A stretch of DNA of 45,131 bases, taken from positions 1-45,131 of the forward strand of contig JAAYAY010000314.1 in NCBI GenBank assembly GCA_012719125.1, written 5' to 3'. The position numbers were made by a program, and so were the translations under genes. The notes beneath the pieces are model-generated. The model did not search any database, was not told where the DNA came from, and saw only the letters and a list, made by a program, of their open reading frames with translations. Source of the stretch: Planctomycetaceae bacterium. Lineage in GTDB: Bacteria; Planctomycetota; Planctomycetia; Pirellulales; Thermoguttaceae. This document shows positions 17,652-28,257 of this stretch, in pieces; the stretch's first letter is position 1; every line of letters begins with the position of its first letter.

Positions 17652-18800
17652 CTATTTCCCGAACAGCACGCAAATCGGCGTCGGCACCATCACCATCGTC
17701 CGCGTGTAGGTCAACTCGCCCGTCTCGGCATCGACGGCGAAGACAGCAATGGTGTTGCTGTCTTGCCCCGCAGCCAAGAGCCATTTCCCGCTCGGATCAA
17801 GACTGAAATTCCGCGGCCAGCCTCCCCGGATCGGTTCACACTCGATCAGGGCGAGCTTGCCGGTGGCCTGATCGATGCGGAAGGCGGTCACCGTGTCGTG
17901 CCCCCGATTGGCCGCGTAGACGAATTTGCCGCTGGGATGAACCCGGATCTCCGAAGCGCTGACAGAGATCTCTTTTGCCTTCGCTTCCTCCGAGACGGTG
18001 GGAATCGTCTGGATGGGCGTCATCGCTCCCCGCTCGGCGTCGTAAACAAACGCCGTGACCGACACTTCCAACTCGTTCAGCACGTAGATGAACTTGCCAC
18101 CGGGATGGAACTTCATGTGCCGCGGGCCGCTACCGGGTGGGCATTGCCCGAAGCCGTGGGGCGTCAGGTCGGCATGCTCGACGTCGAGCCGGTAGATCAT
18201 CACCCGGTCCATGCCCAGGTCCGGAACGAAGACGAAGCGATTGTCGGGCGAGGTGCCGACCCAATGGGCGTGGGGCGCGTCCTGTCGGCCGGAAACCACG
18301 CCCGACCCGCCTTCGTGCTTGATCAATTCAGACTGTGGGCCGATCGAACCGTCGTCGTTCAAGGGGTAGATGGCCGTCGAGCCGCCGCCGTACTGGGCCG
18401 ACATCAGGACCTTGCCCGTGCGATCCGTGGTGAGATGCGCCGCGCCGCCGTCGCCGATCGGTTGGGAGTTTGTCAGGGAGAGGGTCTGCCCGTCGATGCG
18501 GAAGGCGACCAGCGACGGCTCACCGCCGATCGTTCCAGTCGAATAAAGGATCATGCCGTTCGGGTTAAGTGCCAGGAACCCCGGGCTGTCGACCTCGGCC
18601 GCCAGTTCGGGCTGGGTGAGCTTGCCACTGTCGGGATTGAACCGGGCATGGTAGATGCCCTTGCTCAGCCCGCCCTTAGGGGTCGTCGTGCCGACCCAAA
18701 CGTCGAGTTCTCCGGCGAGGCAGGTGCTGGCAAGAATGGCTACGACAAGAACGATGGCGAAACGTGGTGCAAAACTGAGGCTCATACGGTCACATCTCAT
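17652..18800 (-). CDS. Secreted lactonase-family beta-propeller (6-phosphogluconolactonase-like)
   Basis: The 382-residue product has an N-terminal signal peptide (FAIVLVVAILASTCLAGE) and a series of beta-propeller blades with the lactonase-family wording. Examples are SPGFLALNPNGMILYST, DAPHAHWVGTSPDNRFVFVPDLG, GPRHMKFHPGGKFIYVLNE and WPRNFSLDPSGKWLLAAGQDS. Cytoplasmic Pgl enzymes of this fold hydrolyse 6-phosphogluconolactone; an exported relative more likely acts on another lactone or only binds. The ATG at 18800 abuts the stop codon of the upstream TPR lipoprotein gene, so the pair is translationally linked. An inner ATG at 18785 would give a tighter signal peptide. Confidence 0.88.
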   Translation of the reverse strand: MRCDRMSLSFAPRFAIVLVVAILASTCLAGELDVWVGTTTPKGGLSKGIYHARFNPDSGKLTQPELAAEVDSPGFLALNPNGMILYSTGTIGGEPSLVAFRIDGQTLSLTNSQPIGDGGAAHLTTDRTGKVLMSAQYGGGSTAIYPLNDDGSIGPQSELIKHEGGSGVVSGRQDAPHAHWVGTSPDNRFVFVPDLGMDRVMIYRLDVEHADLTPHGFGQCPPGSGPRHMKFHPGGKFIYVLNELEVSVTAFVYDAERGAMTPIQTIPTVSEEAKAKEISVSASEIRVHPSGKFVYAANRGHDTVTAFRIDQATGKLALIECEPIRGGWPRNFSLDPSGKWLLAAGQDSNTIAVFAVDAETGELTYTRTMVMVPTPICVLFGK

Positions 18801-20084
18801 CTACTGGTTCAAAGGATCGGATTCGGGCTGCTTCTGCTCTCGCGATTCCAGCCACTTCTCATACTCGGGCGACTTGACATACTCGGCGTATTCGGGGATC
18901 TGAGTCAGGTCGTAGAACTCAATCTCAAAGCTGGCGTCGATCCGGTCGAGCAGACGGGTCACTTCTCCAAAATCCTTCATCTCGAGGGAGATGGTTACCA
19001 GCGTCCAGTAGGCCTGGATCAGATCGGGCTCGGCTTCAATGGCAGCGTTGGCGGCTTGTTTCGCCGCCTCGTATCGTTTTGCGGCAACAAGGCAGCTTGC
19101 CCGGAGAACGTTCAAGTAGGGGTCGTCGCCGACGGACTTCTCCACTTGGTCGATGCATTCTAGTGCCTGATCGAAATCGCCGGTCGACGCATGGAGATCA
19201 ATCGAGAGGAAATCGATACACGCATCGTCGGGATAGTGCTTCTTGAACTCGCGGACAGCCTGGATGGTCTCTGCACTGCCAGCTCCGACGGCAGCTTGGT
19301 AACGCAAGATCAGCACGGCCTTTTCCATTTTCAGGACCTCGGGAAGCGACTCGTAGATGTCCAACGCTTCCCTGAATTGACCGGTCTGAATTCGTGTACC
19401 CATGGCCTGAAATTCGTCCATGTGGTTGGCAAGCTCTGCCATCTTGCCGCTGAGCTTTTCCAACAACGACCGGTTGTTTTCGGCAAGCATGGCGACATAG
19501 AAGCGCCGAAAAGTGGTTGACAGATCTTCCGCCGACAAAAAGACGTAGATGTCGCCGACGCGCGCGCGACCGCCGTTATCGCGCACCAGAAGAAGATCGT
19601 GATAGTTCACGCCGGCCTCAGGCAATAGCAGCCGAAACAGGGCCCGCATCTCGCCGTCCTTCTGCCGTACGTCCATTAGTCGATAGCTGCCCCCTTGCAG
19701 CACTTGCTGCGCAACTTGCTTCGGTAATCCCCCTTTGTCGGTGATCCCTTTCAGAAGCCCTGTGCGATATTCGATCTGCACGTCCTTGGGAGCATCGATG
19801 CCAGCAATAGACCGGCTGCAGACCAGATTCCAGTCCACGGCCTTGTTCAACACGCCCTCGTCACCGACAGCCATCGCGGCCTCGATTCGCTCCGCCAACT
19901 CGGTTGCTTCCTCCACCGACGGCATCTCGCCACCGGGCAACTCCTCGGAGGGAACGGCAGCCGCTTGATCGCCCGACTTCCCGGAAGTTCCGGAGGCCGG
20001 TGCGCACCCGCCTGCCAACCCCGCCGCCAAGCACAGACACAGCCCCCAACCGCCCCACCACAAACGATCGAACATTGGTTGCAT
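18801..20084 (-). CDS. TPR-containing lipoprotein
   Basis: The product has 427 residues with a lipoprotein signal: LCLCLAAGLAGGC ends in a lipobox (LAGGC), followed by a short Gly/Ser linker. The C-terminal half is helical with TPR-like units (FREALDIYESLPEVLKMEKA, FDQALECIDQVEKSVGDDPY, YEAAKQAANAAIEAEPDLIQ). It is probably anchored to a membrane facing the periplasm, as a scaffold or adaptor. AAAGGAAGGG lies directly against the first ATG (20084), so the second ATG at 20075 has the better spacing. The lactonase gene follows without a gap. Confidence 0.8.
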   Translation of the reverse strand: MQPMFDRLWWGGWGLCLCLAAGLAGGCAPASGTSGKSGDQAAAVPSEELPGGEMPSVEEATELAERIEAAMAVGDEGVLNKAVDWNLVCSRSIAGIDAPKDVQIEYRTGLLKGITDKGGLPKQVAQQVLQGGSYRLMDVRQKDGEMRALFRLLLPEAGVNYHDLLLVRDNGGRARVGDIYVFLSAEDLSTTFRRFYVAMLAENNRSLLEKLSGKMAELANHMDEFQAMGTRIQTGQFREALDIYESLPEVLKMEKAVLILRYQAAVGAGSAETIQAVREFKKHYPDDACIDFLSIDLHASTGDFDQALECIDQVEKSVGDDPYLNVLRASCLVAAKRYEAAKQAANAAIEAEPDLIQAYWTLVTISLEMKDFGEVTRLLDRIDASFEIEFYDLTQIPEYAEYVKSPEYEKWLESREQKQPESDPLNQ

Positions 20085-20399
20085 CCCTTCCTTTGAGAGT
20101 TACCCCATGTTGTCAGACCGACTCCGCCGCCACCCGAGACGCCATCCTAGGGGGTATCTCCCGGCGGGTCAACAAGATCGGGCGCTCGCTGCCGGGGGGG
20201 GATCGCCGATCGCACCTGTTATATCCGGGGAGAATGGGAGCCCTAAATGGGAGAGAATGCCGCCTGAGACGTATACTAGCATGCGGTCTTATTGACCGGT
20301 CCTGACGGCCTCCCGATTATCGGTACGTCTCCTTCAAAGCATCGCGGAAGCCGGGCGAAACCATTCAGGCCGCAAGCACAAGAGGAAGGACCAAAAACG
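20085..20399. other. Intergenic region ahead of the giant membrane protein gene
   Basis: A TATACT at 20272-20277 could be a -10 box, though the -35 position is poor. AGAGGAAGGA at about 20381-20390 is the ribosome site for the ATG at 20400. An in-frame ATG at 20292 would add 36 residues of no clear character. I see no gene or RNA. Confidence 0.45.
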
Positions 20400-23300
20400 A
20401 TGCCGCTCGAAGCCTTGTTGGTTCTGGTCATCCTGCTGGTTGTGGTGACGGTCGTCGGGCACGTGATCTGGATCACCCTGGCCTGGATCGGCCGGGCCGT
20501 CATGGGAAGCGAATCCAAGGATGCTCACATTCATCTCCCCTGCCCCTGGTGCGAGCAGCCGACCACCGTCCACCAGGGACGCTGCCAGTGGTGCGGGCGT
20601 GCGTTGTTCGACAACCAGGCACGAGGCGTCGCTGATCTGGCAGCCGTGCGGCGAAAAGTCCAAGAGTGGCAAAGCCGCGGCAAGCTGGGACCCGAACAGG
20701 CCAAGGCGCTCCTCCTCGAAGTCGAGAGCCAACGGCGCGTCGCCATGGGACTGAGCCCCCTGCTCATGACGACCGTCAAGCCCACACCGGCAAAGCCGGC
20801 CCCCGAGAAGCCCAGCCCTGCAAAGCCGGAACCAACCAGACCTCCGGTCCCACTATCCAACGAGACTCCGATCCAAGCGATCCTCGTGGAACCGCCAACG
20901 ACAGAAATTCCAAAGACCGTAGTTCCGAAGACGGAACCGCCGAGGGTGGAACCTCCCAAGCCGGTCCCCGCACCGCCGGCGCCCCGTCCGGCTGCCCAAC
21001 CGCAGCGGCCAACGCCGCCGCAGGTCGCCGCGGCACGCTCGGCGCCAACGGCTCCAGCAGTGCGATCTGCCCCAACACTTGCCCCTGCCCCCGCTCCGAC
21101 GCCCCAAAGGCCAGCCGCGCCTGCGCGCCCAGTCGTCGAAGAACCGCCCCAGAGAAGCTGGCGCGAACTGATCCAGACCTTCCTCGAAGAGCGCGAGATT
21201 CCTGCGATCGAACTGTTCGGCGTCCTGCTGACCAGCCTGCTGATCGTCGCGGGAGCTGTCATCCTGGTGATCTACTTCTGGGAAACGCTCCAAGAATATC
21301 CCGTCCTGAAATTCAGCGCCTTTTCGGCCGGGGCGATCGGCAGCATGCTGCTCGGGCTGCTGGCATGCATTCGCTGGCAGTTGAAGACGACCGGCCGGGG
21401 CCTGCTGGGCATCTCCCTGCTGCTCGTGCCGTTGAGCTTTCTCGTGGTGGCAAGTTCCGGCAGCGAGCCGACCGTCATCATCGCCGAACTCGGCGCTATC
21501 GCCCTGTTCGCCTACTTGATCACCCTGGCGGGCAAGGTGCTCGTCCCCGACCGCCCCTGGCACCTGGCGGCAGCGATTCTGGTACCCGTCGCAGCCGTCG
21601 TCGTGGTGTCCGCGGCACCGTGGCTGGTCTCACGGTTCTGGAGCGTCGGTCTGTTTGGAACAGTGACGGTGGCTGCCTTTGCGACGCCCCTGGTGCTCCA
21701 CCGCCGCATTATCGCCAAGCTCGACGACGTCGGCCTGCCGACGCTGATCGGCGCCTTCTTCCTCCTGGGAGCCTCCCTGTTTCCGCTGGCCTTCGCCTTG
21801 GGACTGGCCGCCAAGACCGCCACTCAGTGGATCGGCGGCATCGCCCTGGCCATCGACGCCCTGTCGGTGGCTTTGTCGCTCCTGGCCGCAACCATCCTGG
21901 CTTTCTCGCTGACGTTGACCCTGCAACTCGAACACCGCGAGAAACTGGCCTCCTGGCGAGCCGCATCGACGGCCCTCGGACTGACCTCGGCTCTGGGCAT
22001 GCTTGCCGGACTCCTCCTCGCCTGGCCCTGGTCGTCGCTGCTGTTCGCCGTGGCGCTACTCGATACGGCCGTGCTCCTCTGGATCGCCGTCGTCTGCCGA
22101 TTCCCCTGGATCCACGCCGGCGCGATGGCGACCGGGGCAGCGGCGTGCCTGATGGGCTATCACCTGCTCGCGGGCAACCTGCCATGGGGGCTCGTCGCAA
22201 CACCTGCGATCATGATCCACGCGATTTTCGGCGGAACCAGTGCCGCCGTGCTCGTCGCCTTCAGCGGACTGCTGGCAGGAGTCGCCGCCTGGTTCGCAAG
22301 AACCAGGCAAGCCGACGCCGCCCGCGTCTATGCCTGGGGTACGGGCGTCACGGCCGTAGTGAGCCTCGTCGGCTCGGCCGCGGCCGCCTGGTTCGAGGGT
22401 GGCACGTCCATTCCGCTCGCCATGGTTGTGTTCACGATCTACGGGTCGGCATGCCTCGTCGGAAACTGCTGGGTCCGCGTGCCCGCAGTGAGCCACGTGG
22501 GGCTGTCGCTGCTTGCCGGGGCGACAATGTGGGCCATGTATTGGCTTTCGCCGACGCCGTCGCCGGTTTGGGCGGCCGTGGTTGGGATCGAAGCACTGGC
22601 GCTGGCGAGTGCTGGTTGGGGACTGAAGTGGTTCGTGTCGTGCGAATCTCAGCAGCCTGAAGGCTGTACTCCAACGGCGTCTGCTGCTTTGGTCGAGGCT
22701 TACCGGGGGCCCTTGTTGGATGTGGCGGACGCACTGGCCGGTTTGACGCTGGCAATTGCCGCGCTCGTTCTGCTGCCGCATCTTCGCTTGTATACCTACA
22801 CGGCCTGGCCCGCCGTGGCCCTTGTCTCGGCCGCCGGCGCCTGGCTGATCGGAGCCTGGAACCGCGGCTCCGTCGAGCGGACCTGGGCCGGTTCAGCCAC
22901 CGTGCTGCTGGCGCTCATTCACACCTTCGTCTACTGCCTGCCCGGTTGGCTCCAGCAGCCGTGGCTCGATTCCGTGCTCACGCACGCAACCCTCGGTATC
23001 GCCGCGACGCTGGTTTGCCAACTGGCATCTCGAACAAGTGGCGAGGCGTTCCGCAATCGGTTGCACAAGGTGTTGGTCGAACCGCTCAGCCAGTCGGCCG
23101 GGCTCTCCTCAGCGCTGGCCCTCCCCTTGCTGTTGGTGAATTCCTGGGAGCACATGCTCACCCTTTCGCTCTGCCTGTTCTGGCTGGCCGCCATCTGGCT
23201 GGTCGTGGCGGCCGTGAACCGGCTGCCGGGCCTGGTGACAGGCGCCCAGGCGGTCATGTGCCTGGCAAGCCTGGCGGCCGGTACGGCCTGGCTCCAACAG

Positions 23301-26300
23301 TGTTCCTGGAACACCGCCGGCCGGGTCGATTTCTCGGATCTGCGAACCTGGCAGGTCTACGGTCTGACGCTGGCAATCCTCATCTTGGCCTGGACGATCG
23401 CTCGCGTGGCCCTGCGCCGCGTCAAGCTGGCCACCGAACTGCTCAACCCCGAATGGCCCAGCCTCGACCGGCTGGTCGGCGGCACCCTGTGCGTGGCACA
23501 ACTCTTCGTGGCCGCCGGGGCGATGCTCCCGGCCGTCGGCTACGAGTTGGGATCCGGGCCGGCCAGTCCGGCCCTGGCGCTCCAGGCCGCCGTCGCCTCG
23601 CCTGCCGCCTGGCTCCTGCTGGTCGCATTGACGACCTGCTGCGCCGTGGGAGCGTGGAGCCGTTGGCGCGAGTCCGAACTGTTGGCGGCCCTGCTGGTCT
23701 TCGGAGCCCTGCCCTGGCTCCTGGCGGCCCAATGGGGTGCAAACACCGATGCCGCCAGCGTTCTGCGTTGGGCAGCCGCCGGCACCCTGATCCTGGGAAC
23801 AGGCGCTGTTTGCCTGCGGCGGCCTCTTGCCGCTTGGGCCGGATCGGTTGGAATCCATCTCGAAACGACCGAATCGAGCCCGCAGATTGCCCGTTCGGTG
23901 CTGCTCGGCCTGACCTTGTTGCCGGTGCTGGGGGTGACCCTCTACTCGGCCGGCGCCCAGTTGACCGGCGTCTTGCCGACAGGCCCCGTGGCCGGAACGT
24001 TCTTCCATTCCCTTGGAACTAAGATCTCCTACCTGGTCCCGCTGGTTGCAGTCGTTGCCTCGCTGATCGTTCTGGCCTGGCGCGAGTCGTCGAGCGGCTA
24101 CGCCTTCTCGGCCGGTCTGGTCACCAAGCTCAGCGTGGTCTTGGCCTGCCTACTCTCGTTCACCAAGTGGGGCCCGGACCAATGGGCCGTGTTGTGGTAC
24201 TCGGTCGCCGTCACATCTGCCGTCTGGGCGGCGGCCTGGATCACCGCCAGACGCTGGATCAACGTCTGGCGCGAAGACCGCCTCGCCCCCGCGCTGCTCA
24301 TGCGACTCGAACTTGCCATGGGCGCCGTTGCGGCCGCCGCTGTGCTCGTGCCGGGACTCTTCGCCCTGCTCGGCGAGGGACTCGGTCGAGTGGCGACGCT
24401 CTCGACCGCGGCCGGCAGTTGGCTCGGCTGGGTCGCCGTCGGATCGATCGTGGCCGCCGCCGTCTATCGCCAATTCGATCGCCGCCTGCCCGTGCCGGCC
24501 GACCTGGCCGGACTGGTCGGACTGACCTTCATCGGCCTGGTGGCCTGCACCGTGTCGAGCCTGGTTGGGCCGCTGGGCCTGTCGGCCTACGGCGTCCGCT
24601 GGGGCTTCCACACAATGCTGATCGGATGGGCGGCCTACTCGGTGCTCATTGCCCTGTCGACCTGGTGGATGGCCGAGCACGTGCGCGTGCCCGGCGCGGA
24701 AGGACCTCCCCAAGTTCTGATTCGAGCCGCCAATACCTGGGTCATCGTCTCCGGCATGCTGGCCGTCCTGCTCGGATTGCTGGCGGCGATCTTCTTCGAT
24801 CCCAGTGAAGAAAGGCTCTGGGGATCGGCGGCCATCGGCCTGGCCTCGGCCGCCTCGGCCACCATGGCCGTCTGGCGACGGCGCGAAGCCTGGGCCTTCG
24901 TCTCCGGCCTGGGCGTCAACGTGGCCGCTTCCTTCACCGTGAGCTACTTCGAACCGGCCCTCGACACCTGGCATGGCTTCCTCCTGCTCGTTCAAGCCAA
25001 CGTGATCGCCGGCGCCGTGGTGGCTCTCACCTGGCTGGCCGTCCGCAAGCGGCTCTACGCCCTCCGCGACAAAGCCGTCTGGTCGGGCCCCCTGTTGGCG
25101 CTCCAAATCGGATTGACGGCCGTCGGAGCCCTGGCACTGGTCGTTCCCACCATGGCGGCCCTGGTTGCGTCGCCCAACGATCTGCCGCTCGACGCTCTGC
25201 GGCAGATCGGCTCGGCCCCCGGGGCAACCGCCGTATTGCTGGCGGCCCTGGCCGCCGGATGGCACCTGCTGCAGTTGCGGCGCCGCGAGGTGATTCACGC
25301 CGTCGGTGCGACCGCCCTGGCCGGCGGCGTGCTGCTGGGGGCGGGCTCTGTCGGCTGGGCCGACTGGTTTGCCCAGGACGTCTGGCTCCCCTACCACGTG
25401 ACCATCGCCGCCTGGGCCGCTTTGGGCTTGACCCTCCTGGCCGCCGCCGGCGCTGTGCATTTTACAGCGAAGGAAGAAGACCGACACCAATCGCCCCTCG
25501 CCCTGGCCGCCGACATGCTGCCCGCCGAACCGGCATGCCTGTGGCACTTCGCCCTCACTCTGGCGGCCGCCGCGGCCGGACTCACCTGGTGCGCGGCCGA
25601 TCCGGGCCGGCCCCACTGGGCGGCCGGCGTGATGCTCGCCGGAGCCTTGGGCGCCGGTGCTGTAGCCCTGTGGCGGCACCGGGTGGCTGAGATCATCCTC
25701 TCCGGCGTTTTCATCAACCTGGCCGGCAACGTCGCCTGGATCGCCTGGCACGACCAGAACTTCGCCGGCCTGATCGAAACCAACGTCCTCTGCCTGGCCG
25801 CCGGCGCTACCCTTTGGACAATCCTCCAGGTAATCGTGCCCCGCCGGGTTGCGAACATCACCCTCGACCGTCGCGAGTTCTCCTACGCAGAACTCGCCCT
25901 CCAAGCCGCCTTGCTCCTGCTGGGCGGACTGGCCGTGGTGCTCGTCGGCATGACGCTTGCCGGTGCCGACCATCCGGGAGCCACGCCGTTGACCTGGTGG
26001 AGCGTGCTGGCCGTTGCCGGGGCCCTGGTTCTGCGGCTGGTGAGCCGGTCGAAGCAATTCACCTTGCCGGGCCTCTACTATCTCGGGTTGATCTCCATCG
26101 CCCTGTCGCTCGACTCTCGGGCGGAGTCTGCCCGGCACTTGCTGTGGCTGGCGGGACCGGAGCTTGCCGGCTTCGCCCTCGCAGCCGCACTCGTCTACGC
26201 CCTGCTGTGGGCATTGGATGTTGTCCGCCAGGGCGAAGAAGATGACGAGAGTCATTACGGTGTGCTTCACGTTCAGTGGGTGCTTGTCGGACTTGCCGCG

Positions 26301-27782
26301 GTCTTGGGAGCGATGACAGCGCTCCACACGGGCTTCGGGGAGTTCACTCGACCTGTATTGGCCTGGCTCGCGCCGGGTCGTTGGTCCGGACCTTTGGCCG
26401 CACTGGCCTTACTCCCGGCGGCCTGGTTGACGGCACAGTCGATGCGAAGCACACAGGCCTCGGCCTGGCGCTTTGCAGCCCTGATCGCCGGAGCCCTGCT
26501 CGCCGCCACGGTCGGCTGGGCATGGCTCCCCGCCGCCGACGCCAATCTGCTCAACCAGACGGTCGTGGTCCTGGTGGCCGCAGTCGTCATGATCCTCGTC
26601 AGCGGAGTCGGCTTGCCTCGCCTGCTATCGGAGAACAGCCTCTGGGTCGACTGCAGCCGCAAGACGCTGGCTGGGTTTGCGGGCACGGGAGCCGTCGCAC
26701 TGGTGTCGATCCTGCTCCAGGAGATGATCCTGTTCGATCCGGTGGCCGGGGCGCCGATGGCCACCTGGGCGGTGATCGTTGTCGCGGCCGCGATGGCGTG
26801 CATGCTTGTCGGCCTGATCGCCTTTGCCGTCTCGTCCACACGCGACCCGCTCGGCTTGACCGAAGACGGTCGGACCGCCTACGTCTATGCGGCCGAGGTC
26901 CTCGGCGGCCTGATCGCCTTGCACCTCTGGCTGACGGAGCCCACGCTGTTCCAGATAGGCATCATCGAACAATACTGGATGCTCCTGGTGATCGGCATCG
27001 CCTTCCTGGGCGTCGGGCTGAGCGAGTGGTTCCATCGGCTGGGACTGCCGGTTCTCAGTCGTCCGCTGGCCAACACGGCCGCCCTGCTGCCCCTGGTGCC
27101 GGCGATCGGCTACTGGATTCCGACCGGCGTCGTCCCGGCCTCGGCACTGGCAGGTGACAGCCCCGCCGTCTGGTTCTGCGGCAGTCTGTTCTATGCCGTC
27201 ATGGCTACCACACAGCGGTCGCGGCTCTACAGCTTCCTGTCGCTAGGCACCTTGGCTGCCGCCTTCTGCCTGCTGTGGCAGAAAATGGAACTTGGCTTTA
27301 CCGAACACGTGCAGCTCTACGGCATCCCGATCGGTATCGCCATCCTGCTGGCCGAGCAGATCCACCACCGCGAACTGAAACCGCCCGTCGCCTCGGCCAT
27401 GCGCTACATCGCCCTGACCTGCATCTACCTGACGTCGTCGGCCGAGTTCCTCTGGGAACTGGGTACTACGATCTGGCTGCCGCTGACGCTGATCGCCTTG
27501 TCCGTCCTCGGCATCCTTGCGGGCATCTTCCTGCGGATCCGGTCGTTCGTCATCGTCGGCTTCACCTCGCTGGCGCTGGTCGTGGGCGCACTCGTCTACG
27601 ACGCGGCCGTCAACCAGCAGCAAGCCTGGGTGTTCGCCGTCGCCCTGCTCGCCCTCGGAATCCCGCTCCTCGCCTTCTTCATGGTATTCGAAAAGAAAAA
27701 GGCCCAGATTCTCGCGGCCGTCAACCGTTTCTGGAACTGGGAACGCCGCGAACTGGTTCTGCCCGATCGGCATAATAGGTAA
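20400..27782 (+). CDS. Giant polytopic membrane protein with N-terminal zinc ribbon
   Basis: The product has 2460 residues from the ATG at 20400, preceded by AGGAAGGA. Residues 5-33 are a membrane helix. Four cysteines (48, 51, 62, 65; CPWC and CQWC) form a zinc-ribbon knuckle. A short helical segment (about 82-113) resembles a SHOCT-like element. About 128-290 is a Pro/Ala/Lys-rich linker. From about residue 300 to the end there is an almost unbroken series of hydrophobic helices, by eye around 60 or more, separated by short charged loops. The C-terminus is FEKKKAQILAAVNRFWNWERR. The repeated helices recall DUF2157/DUF2339-type membrane proteins, but I do not recognise a named family. No catalytic motif stands out. 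Two small membrane proteins follow on the same strand. Confidence 0.85.
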   Translation: MPLEALLVLVILLVVVTVVGHVIWITLAWIGRAVMGSESKDAHIHLPCPWCEQPTTVHQGRCQWCGRALFDNQARGVADLAAVRRKVQEWQSRGKLGPEQAKALLLEVESQRRVAMGLSPLLMTTVKPTPAKPAPEKPSPAKPEPTRPPVPLSNETPIQAILVEPPTTEIPKTVVPKTEPPRVEPPKPVPAPPAPRPAAQPQRPTPPQVAAARSAPTAPAVRSAPTLAPAPAPTPQRPAAPARPVVEEPPQRSWRELIQTFLEEREIPAIELFGVLLTSLLIVAGAVILVIYFWETLQEYPVLKFSAFSAGAIGSMLLGLLACIRWQLKTTGRGLLGISLLLVPLSFLVVASSGSEPTVIIAELGAIALFAYLITLAGKVLVPDRPWHLAAAILVPVAAVVVVSAAPWLVSRFWSVGLFGTVTVAAFATPLVLHRRIIAKLDDVGLPTLIGAFFLLGASLFPLAFALGLAAKTATQWIGGIALAIDALSVALSLLAATILAFSLTLTLQLEHREKLASWRAASTALGLTSALGMLAGLLLAWPWSSLLFAVALLDTAVLLWIAVVCRFPWIHAGAMATGAAACLMGYHLLAGNLPWGLVATPAIMIHAIFGGTSAAVLVAFSGLLAGVAAWFARTRQADAARVYAWGTGVTAVVSLVGSAAAAWFEGGTSIPLAMVVFTIYGSACLVGNCWVRVPAVSHVGLSLLAGATMWAMYWLSPTPSPVWAAVVGIEALALASAGWGLKWFVSCESQQPEGCTPTASAALVEAYRGPLLDVADALAGLTLAIAALVLLPHLRLYTYTAWPAVALVSAAGAWLIGAWNRGSVERTWAGSATVLLALIHTFVYCLPGWLQQPWLDSVLTHATLGIAATLVCQLASRTSGEAFRNRLHKVLVEPLSQSAGLSSALALPLLLVNSWEHMLTLSLCLFWLAAIWLVVAAVNRLPGLVTGAQAVMCLASLAAGTAWLQQCSWNTAGRVDFSDLRTWQVYGLTLAILILAWTIARVALRRVKLATELLNPEWPSLDRLVGGTLCVAQLFVAAGAMLPAVGYELGSGPASPALALQAAVASPAAWLLLVALTTCCAVGAWSRWRESELLAALLVFGALPWLLAAQWGANTDAASVLRWAAAGTLILGTGAVCLRRPLAAWAGSVGIHLETTESSPQIARSVLLGLTLLPVLGVTLYSAGAQLTGVLPTGPVAGTFFHSLGTKISYLVPLVAVVASLIVLAWRESSSGYAFSAGLVTKLSVVLACLLSFTKWGPDQWAVLWYSVAVTSAVWAAAWITARRWINVWREDRLAPALLMRLELAMGAVAAAAVLVPGLFALLGEGLGRVATLSTAAGSWLGWVAVGSIVAAAVYRQFDRRLPVPADLAGLVGLTFIGLVACTVSSLVGPLGLSAYGVRWGFHTMLIGWAAYSVLIALSTWWMAEHVRVPGAEGPPQVLIRAANTWVIVSGMLAVLLGLLAAIFFDPSEERLWGSAAIGLASAASATMAVWRRREAWAFVSGLGVNVAASFTVSYFEPALDTWHGFLLLVQANVIAGAVVALTWLAVRKRLYALRDKAVWSGPLLALQIGLTAVGALALVVPTMAALVASPNDLPLDALRQIGSAPGATAVLLAALAAGWHLLQLRRREVIHAVGATALAGGVLLGAGSVGWADWFAQDVWLPYHVTIAAWAALGLTLLAAAGAVHFTAKEEDRHQSPLALAADMLPAEPACLWHFALTLAAAAAGLTWCAADPGRPHWAAGVMLAGALGAGAVALWRHRVAEIILSGVFINLAGNVAWIAWHDQNFAGLIETNVLCLAAGATLWTILQVIVPRRVANITLDRREFSYAELALQAALLLLGGLAVVLVGMTLAGADHPGATPLTWWSVLAVAGALVLRLVSRSKQFTLPGLYYLGLISIALSLDSRAESARHLLWLAGPELAGFALAAALVYALLWALDVVRQGEEDDESHYGVLHVQWVLVGLAAVLGAMTALHTGFGEFTRPVLAWLAPGRWSGPLAALALLPAAWLTAQSMRSTQASAWRFAALIAGALLAATVGWAWLPAADANLLNQTVVVLVAAVVMILVSGVGLPRLLSENSLWVDCSRKTLAGFAGTGAVALVSILLQEMILFDPVAGAPMATWAVIVVAAAMACMLVGLIAFAVSSTRDPLGLTEDGRTAYVYAAEVLGGLIALHLWLTEPTLFQIGIIEQYWMLLVIGIAFLGVGLSEWFHRLGLPVLSRPLANTAALLPLVPAIGYWIPTGVVPASALAGDSPAVWFCGSLFYAVMATTQRSRLYSFLSLGTLAAAFCLLWQKMELGFTEHVQLYGIPIGIAILLAEQIHHRELKPPVASAMRYIALTCIYLTSSAEFLWELGTTIWLPLTLIALSVLGILAGIFLRIRSFVIVGFTSLALVVGALVYDAAVNQQQAWVFAVALLALGIPLLAFFMVFEKKKAQILAAVNRFWNWERRELVLPDRHNR

Positions 27783-27912
27783 ACCCCACACTCGTTTAAC
27801 CCGCTGCCGCAGGCGAGGCTTTCTTCATGATTCTCATGGCGACAACCGACTCCCATCCGCGCACTACGCAGGCATCGCCCCGCAATGGCCTCTTTGGCAG
27901 AGAGCCCATCCC

Positions 27913-28215
27913 ATGACCCCATCTCCTTATGAATCCCAACACGTCAAGATCACCGTCCGCCCGCCCCAGTTCGGCCTCCGAACGCTCCTCTTCGCCGCCG
28001 CCGGCGTCGGTCTGACCTTCGGCGTCCTCGGCTGGTTTGAAGTCTCCGCAGCCGTCGGCTTCTTCGTGCTGGCCGTGTTGCTCGTCGCCGCCCTGGCCAC
28101 CGCCGGCTTGATGGCAGCCCTCTTGCAGGCCTATACGATCGTCGATACAGCAGGCCCGCCTGCTCCCAAGGAAGGTGAACCAAACAATCCGTTTGAAGAC
28201 AATCCCTCTGCCTGA
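27913..28215 (+). CDS. Small two-helix membrane protein
   Basis: The 100-residue product has two hydrophobic helices: FGLRTLLFAAAGVGLTFGVLG (split here as about residues 20-40) and FFVLAVLLVAALATAGLMAA (about 50-70). It ends in an acidic polar tail with PNNPFEDNPSA. The start at 27913 is the first ATG that leads into this composition; the ribosome site is weak. It lies 130 nt after the giant membrane protein gene and 42 nt before another small membrane protein, so an operon is likely. The function is unknown. A decayed copy of its tail appears at 28892-28984. Confidence 0.7.
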   Translation: MTPSPYESQHVKITVRPPQFGLRTLLFAAAGVGLTFGVLGWFEVSAAVGFFVLAVLLVAALATAGLMAALLQAYTIVDTAGPPAPKEGEPNNPFEDNPSA

Positions 28216-28257
28216 CCGTCTACACGCTCTCAAGATCCCACAAGGAGGTCATCACCC

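Noticed and set aside
24150-26327. A 725-codon open frame on the minus strand
   Set aside because: It lies wholly inside the giant membrane protein gene; its Gln/Gly/Arg-rich composition is the antisense image of GC-biased codons and it has no domain.
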